A stretch of 64,000 nucleotides of DNA, from NCBI RefSeq assembly GCF_964355755.1, contig NC_092670.1, positions 16,367,201 to 16,431,200 of the forward strand. The letters run 5' to 3'. Within the stretch, counting starts at the first letter, position 1. Each line of letters begins with the position of its first letter. The notes beneath the pieces are model-generated. The model did no database searches, was not told where the DNA came from, and saw only the letters and a program-made list of their open reading frames with translations. The translations under genes were made by a program, and so were the position numbers. This stretch comes from Antedon mediterranea. Taxonomy: Eukaryota; Echinodermata; Crinoidea; Comatulida; Antedonidae. This document shows positions 63,601 through 64,000 of the stretch, one piece after another.

Positions 63601-63871
63601 GTCAATCACTAGGTGTTTAGCAATGACCAACTATTAACATTTAGTTTTGTCGAGGGAAATTTGAAACTTCAATCTACATTTATCAGATTGCTTTGATTCC
63701 ATTTCAGACTTTAATCGGGGTATTAAAAATTGATAAAAGAAAACTTACCAGTTTCACAAAAGGTACCTGTATAGCAACCAGTACAATTACATGTATACGA
63801 ATCACATGATCCAGGCACTGGGGTACACGCCGCACCATTTGCACAGTTATTATTAAAACATGGGTCAGCCT
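48411..63871 (-). CDS. Giant multi-EGF/CUB single-pass membrane protein (3' part; 5' end outside window)
   Basis: Exons, 5' to 3': 63871-63749, 63162-63046, 62587-62468, 61951-61829, 61435-61313, 60984-60862, 60697-60575, 60232-60110, 59884-59765, 59672-59544, 59333-59214, 59121-58999, 58654-58541, 58021-57914, 57577-57464, 57070-56957, 56528-56415, 56104-55742, 55277-55161, 54941-54834, 54515-54396, 52822-52706, 52177-52067, 51618-51505, 51254-51135, 50886-50773, 50329-50216, 48637-48411. Every internal exon is phase 1-1 and a multiple of three, the classic shuffled-module pattern. There are 26 single-exon EGF domains, one CUB exon (55742-56104) and a final exon with a transmembrane helix and short tail, about 1218 codons in all. 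The N-terminal 12 EGFs have eight cysteines, the next three seven, the rest six. Several near the C-terminus have calcium-binding starts (DFDEC, DVNEC, DSDEC, DIDEC). It resembles fibropellin/Notch-type proteins, but no named orthologue was recognised. Likely an adhesion receptor or matrix-anchoring protein (inference). Confidence 0.9.
49195..49495 (-). mobile_element. Degraded SINE family A copy
   Basis: Retains fragments of the family body (AACTTAGGTTC, AGAAGACTCG) and a weak tRNA-like end. A second weak fragment lies at about 49865-49990. Confidence 0.4.
51842..51868. repeat. (AAT)n microsatellite
   Basis: A short uninterrupted run of AAT units in an EGF-gene intron. Confidence 0.9.
52383..52447 (-). 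mobile_element. Penelope-like terminal fragment, antisense
   Basis: The minus strand reads TTGCACTGAGGAAG ... TTGCCCGAAAACTCTG ... CTGGCTGTTTTA, a diverged copy of 17560-17660. It is directly followed by a MITE. Confidence 0.45.
52454..52615. mobile_element. MITE family 1, full copy
   Basis: AAGCTCTGTCTACAC to ATAGAGCTT with TA on both sides. EGF-gene intron. Confidence 0.88.
53127..54347. repeat. 37-bp minisatellite, exactly 33 copies
   Basis: A 37-bp unit containing ATTTACAATCAGGTTATTC and CTACCTACCCTACTGGA is repeated from 53127 to 54347 (1221 bp = 33 x 37), nearly without variation (one visible ACTGGG variant near 53237). It lies in an intron of the EGF gene, just downstream of exon 54515-54396 in transcript order. 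It contains no stops in three plus-strand frames, so it makes false ORFs. Confidence 0.97.
54667..54806. mobile_element. MITE family 1, full copy
   Basis: AAGCTCTGTCTACATTATC to GTAGACAGAACT with TA on both sides. Its right end is about 28 bp from the exon 54941-54834 donor. Confidence 0.85.
55742..56104 (-). other. CUB domain exon
   Basis: One 363-bp phase 1-1 exon encodes a CUB-like fold: [28 protein letters not shown], then [13 protein letters not shown] and [20 protein letters not shown]. These follow the family order of NYP, C-W-I, F-F and F-SD-GF. CUB domains bind proteins or carbohydrates outside the cell. It sits between canonical EGFs in the protein. Confidence 0.85.
56700..56995. 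repeat. 74-bp tandem repeat, 4 copies, spanning a splice donor
   Basis: Four apparently identical 74-bp units start at 56700, 56774, 56848 and 56922. Each carries the last bases of the exon 57070-56957 coding end, its GTAAG donor, and intron start. Confidence 0.95.
57181..57345 (+). mobile_element. SINE family C (tRNA-like) copy
   Basis: GCTCGGTGGTCTAGAGGTAT (A-box region) and GGTTCGAATCC (B box) at tRNA-like spacing, in an EGF-gene intron. Confidence 0.65.
58190..58386 (-). mobile_element. tRNA-like SINE, antisense
   Basis: The minus strand has GAGTGGTTAGGACACTTGAC and GGGTTCAATGCC, a Val/Lys-type tRNA head, followed by a non-tRNA body. Confidence 0.6.
58700..58839. mobile_element. MITE family 1, full copy
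   Basis: AAGCTCTGTCTACACTACC to GTAGACAGAGCT with TA on both sides. EGF-gene intron. Confidence 0.88.
59959..60070. mobile_element. MITE family 1 copy
   Basis: AGCTCTGTATACACTATCC to AAACAGAGCTT with TA on both sides; diverged. Confidence 0.8.
60324..60465. mobile_element. MITE family 1, full copy
   Basis: AAGCTCTGTCTATACTATC to GTAGACAGAGCTT with TA on both sides. EGF-gene intron. Confidence 0.88.
61942..62240. repeat. 62-bp tandem repeat, 5 copies, spanning a splice acceptor
   Basis: Units begin with GGATCCAAAACTATTAAAAG at 61942, 62004, 62066, 62128 and 62187. Each includes the acceptor of exon 61951-61829 and its first few coding bases. Later copies are more diverged. Confidence 0.9.
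62675..62985. repeat. Imperfect (TGA)n-type microsatellite
   Basis: ATGATGGTAATACTGATGATATG-like trinucleotide-rich sequence of about 300 bp lies in an intron. The three overlapping His/Ser-rich minus-strand ORFs here are artefacts. Confidence 0.85.
63342..63448. mobile_element. MITE family 1, internally deleted copy
   Basis: CACCATCAAACTAGTTTGA left arm, shortened core, ATGTAGACAGAGCT right end before TA. Confidence 0.8.
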
Positions 63872-64000
63872 CTGTCAAAATAAAAATAATTGTTTAAAAC
63901 ATACCATCAAGATCTTCTACGTTGATAAAGATCTGGAGTTACATAAGTTGTCTCCAAACTTATTTTGGCCTCCTTATGTACACTTTTTTTTACTAGTGTA

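Larger units (their letters stand above)
58999..63871 (-). other. Block of twelve eight-cysteine EGF modules
   Basis: Each of the 12 exons from 63871 down to 58999 encodes an EGF-like module with two cysteines beyond the usual six. One lies four to eight residues before the C-x-C pair. The other lies after it, in the pattern C-x-C-x(2)-C-[YFWK]-x-G-x(2)-C. Examples are [13 protein letters not shown] and [13 protein letters not shown]. The spacing differs from laminin-type EGF. Confidence 0.85.

Overview
This is a nuclear window from an animal. Genes have many short exons with GT-AG introns, the base composition is AT-rich, tRNA-derived SINEs and other small repeats are dense, and the proteins are metazoan. 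The frequent word TAGGCCTA and a large EGF/CUB membrane protein suggest an invertebrate deuterostome, possibly an echinoderm. That placement is an inference from style, not from a database match.

Layout. About 480-9609 (minus): the 5' half of SMG1, the kinase of nonsense-mediated mRNA decay; 18 exons are visible and the gene runs off the left edge. 9767-17138 (plus): a complete 13-exon RINT1, head to head with SMG1 across 157 bp. 17919-18620 (minus) and 20034-20771 (plus): two intronless ORFs of unknown function. 21184-29152 (plus): a complete 14-exon ASPSCR1/TUG gene, with a 5'-truncated LINE in its seventh intron. 29840-30442 (minus): a third intronless orphan ORF. 33640-35605 (plus): an SPSB3-like SPRY/SOCS-box gene. 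35606-40801: mostly non-coding, with repeats and two doubtful membrane-segment exons. 40802-45765 (plus): a complete 11-exon sn-1 diacylglycerol lipase, closest to DAGL beta. 48411-63871 (minus): the 3' part of a giant single-pass membrane protein with 26 EGF domains and one CUB domain; its 5' end lies beyond the right edge.

The genes are not an operon and have no obvious shared pathway: mRNA surveillance, ER-Golgi tethering, vesicle/p97 control, ubiquitin ligase adaptor, endocannabinoid synthesis and an extracellular receptor or matrix protein. Only the SMG1/RINT1 pair looks co-regulated, by its shared promoter interval.

The least ordinary parts are: (1) the EGF gene, whose N-terminal 12 EGF modules carry eight cysteines, followed by three with seven, then the usual six; (2) tandem duplications of 74 bp and 62 bp that straddle its splice sites, and a minisatellite of exactly 33 x 37 bp in one intron; (3) a family of about 17 foldback MITEs with TA target duplications, one of which has its empty site preserved in an adjacent tandem duplicate. 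All exon models were read by eye from splice sites, reading-frame phase and remembered family sequence. No search was run.
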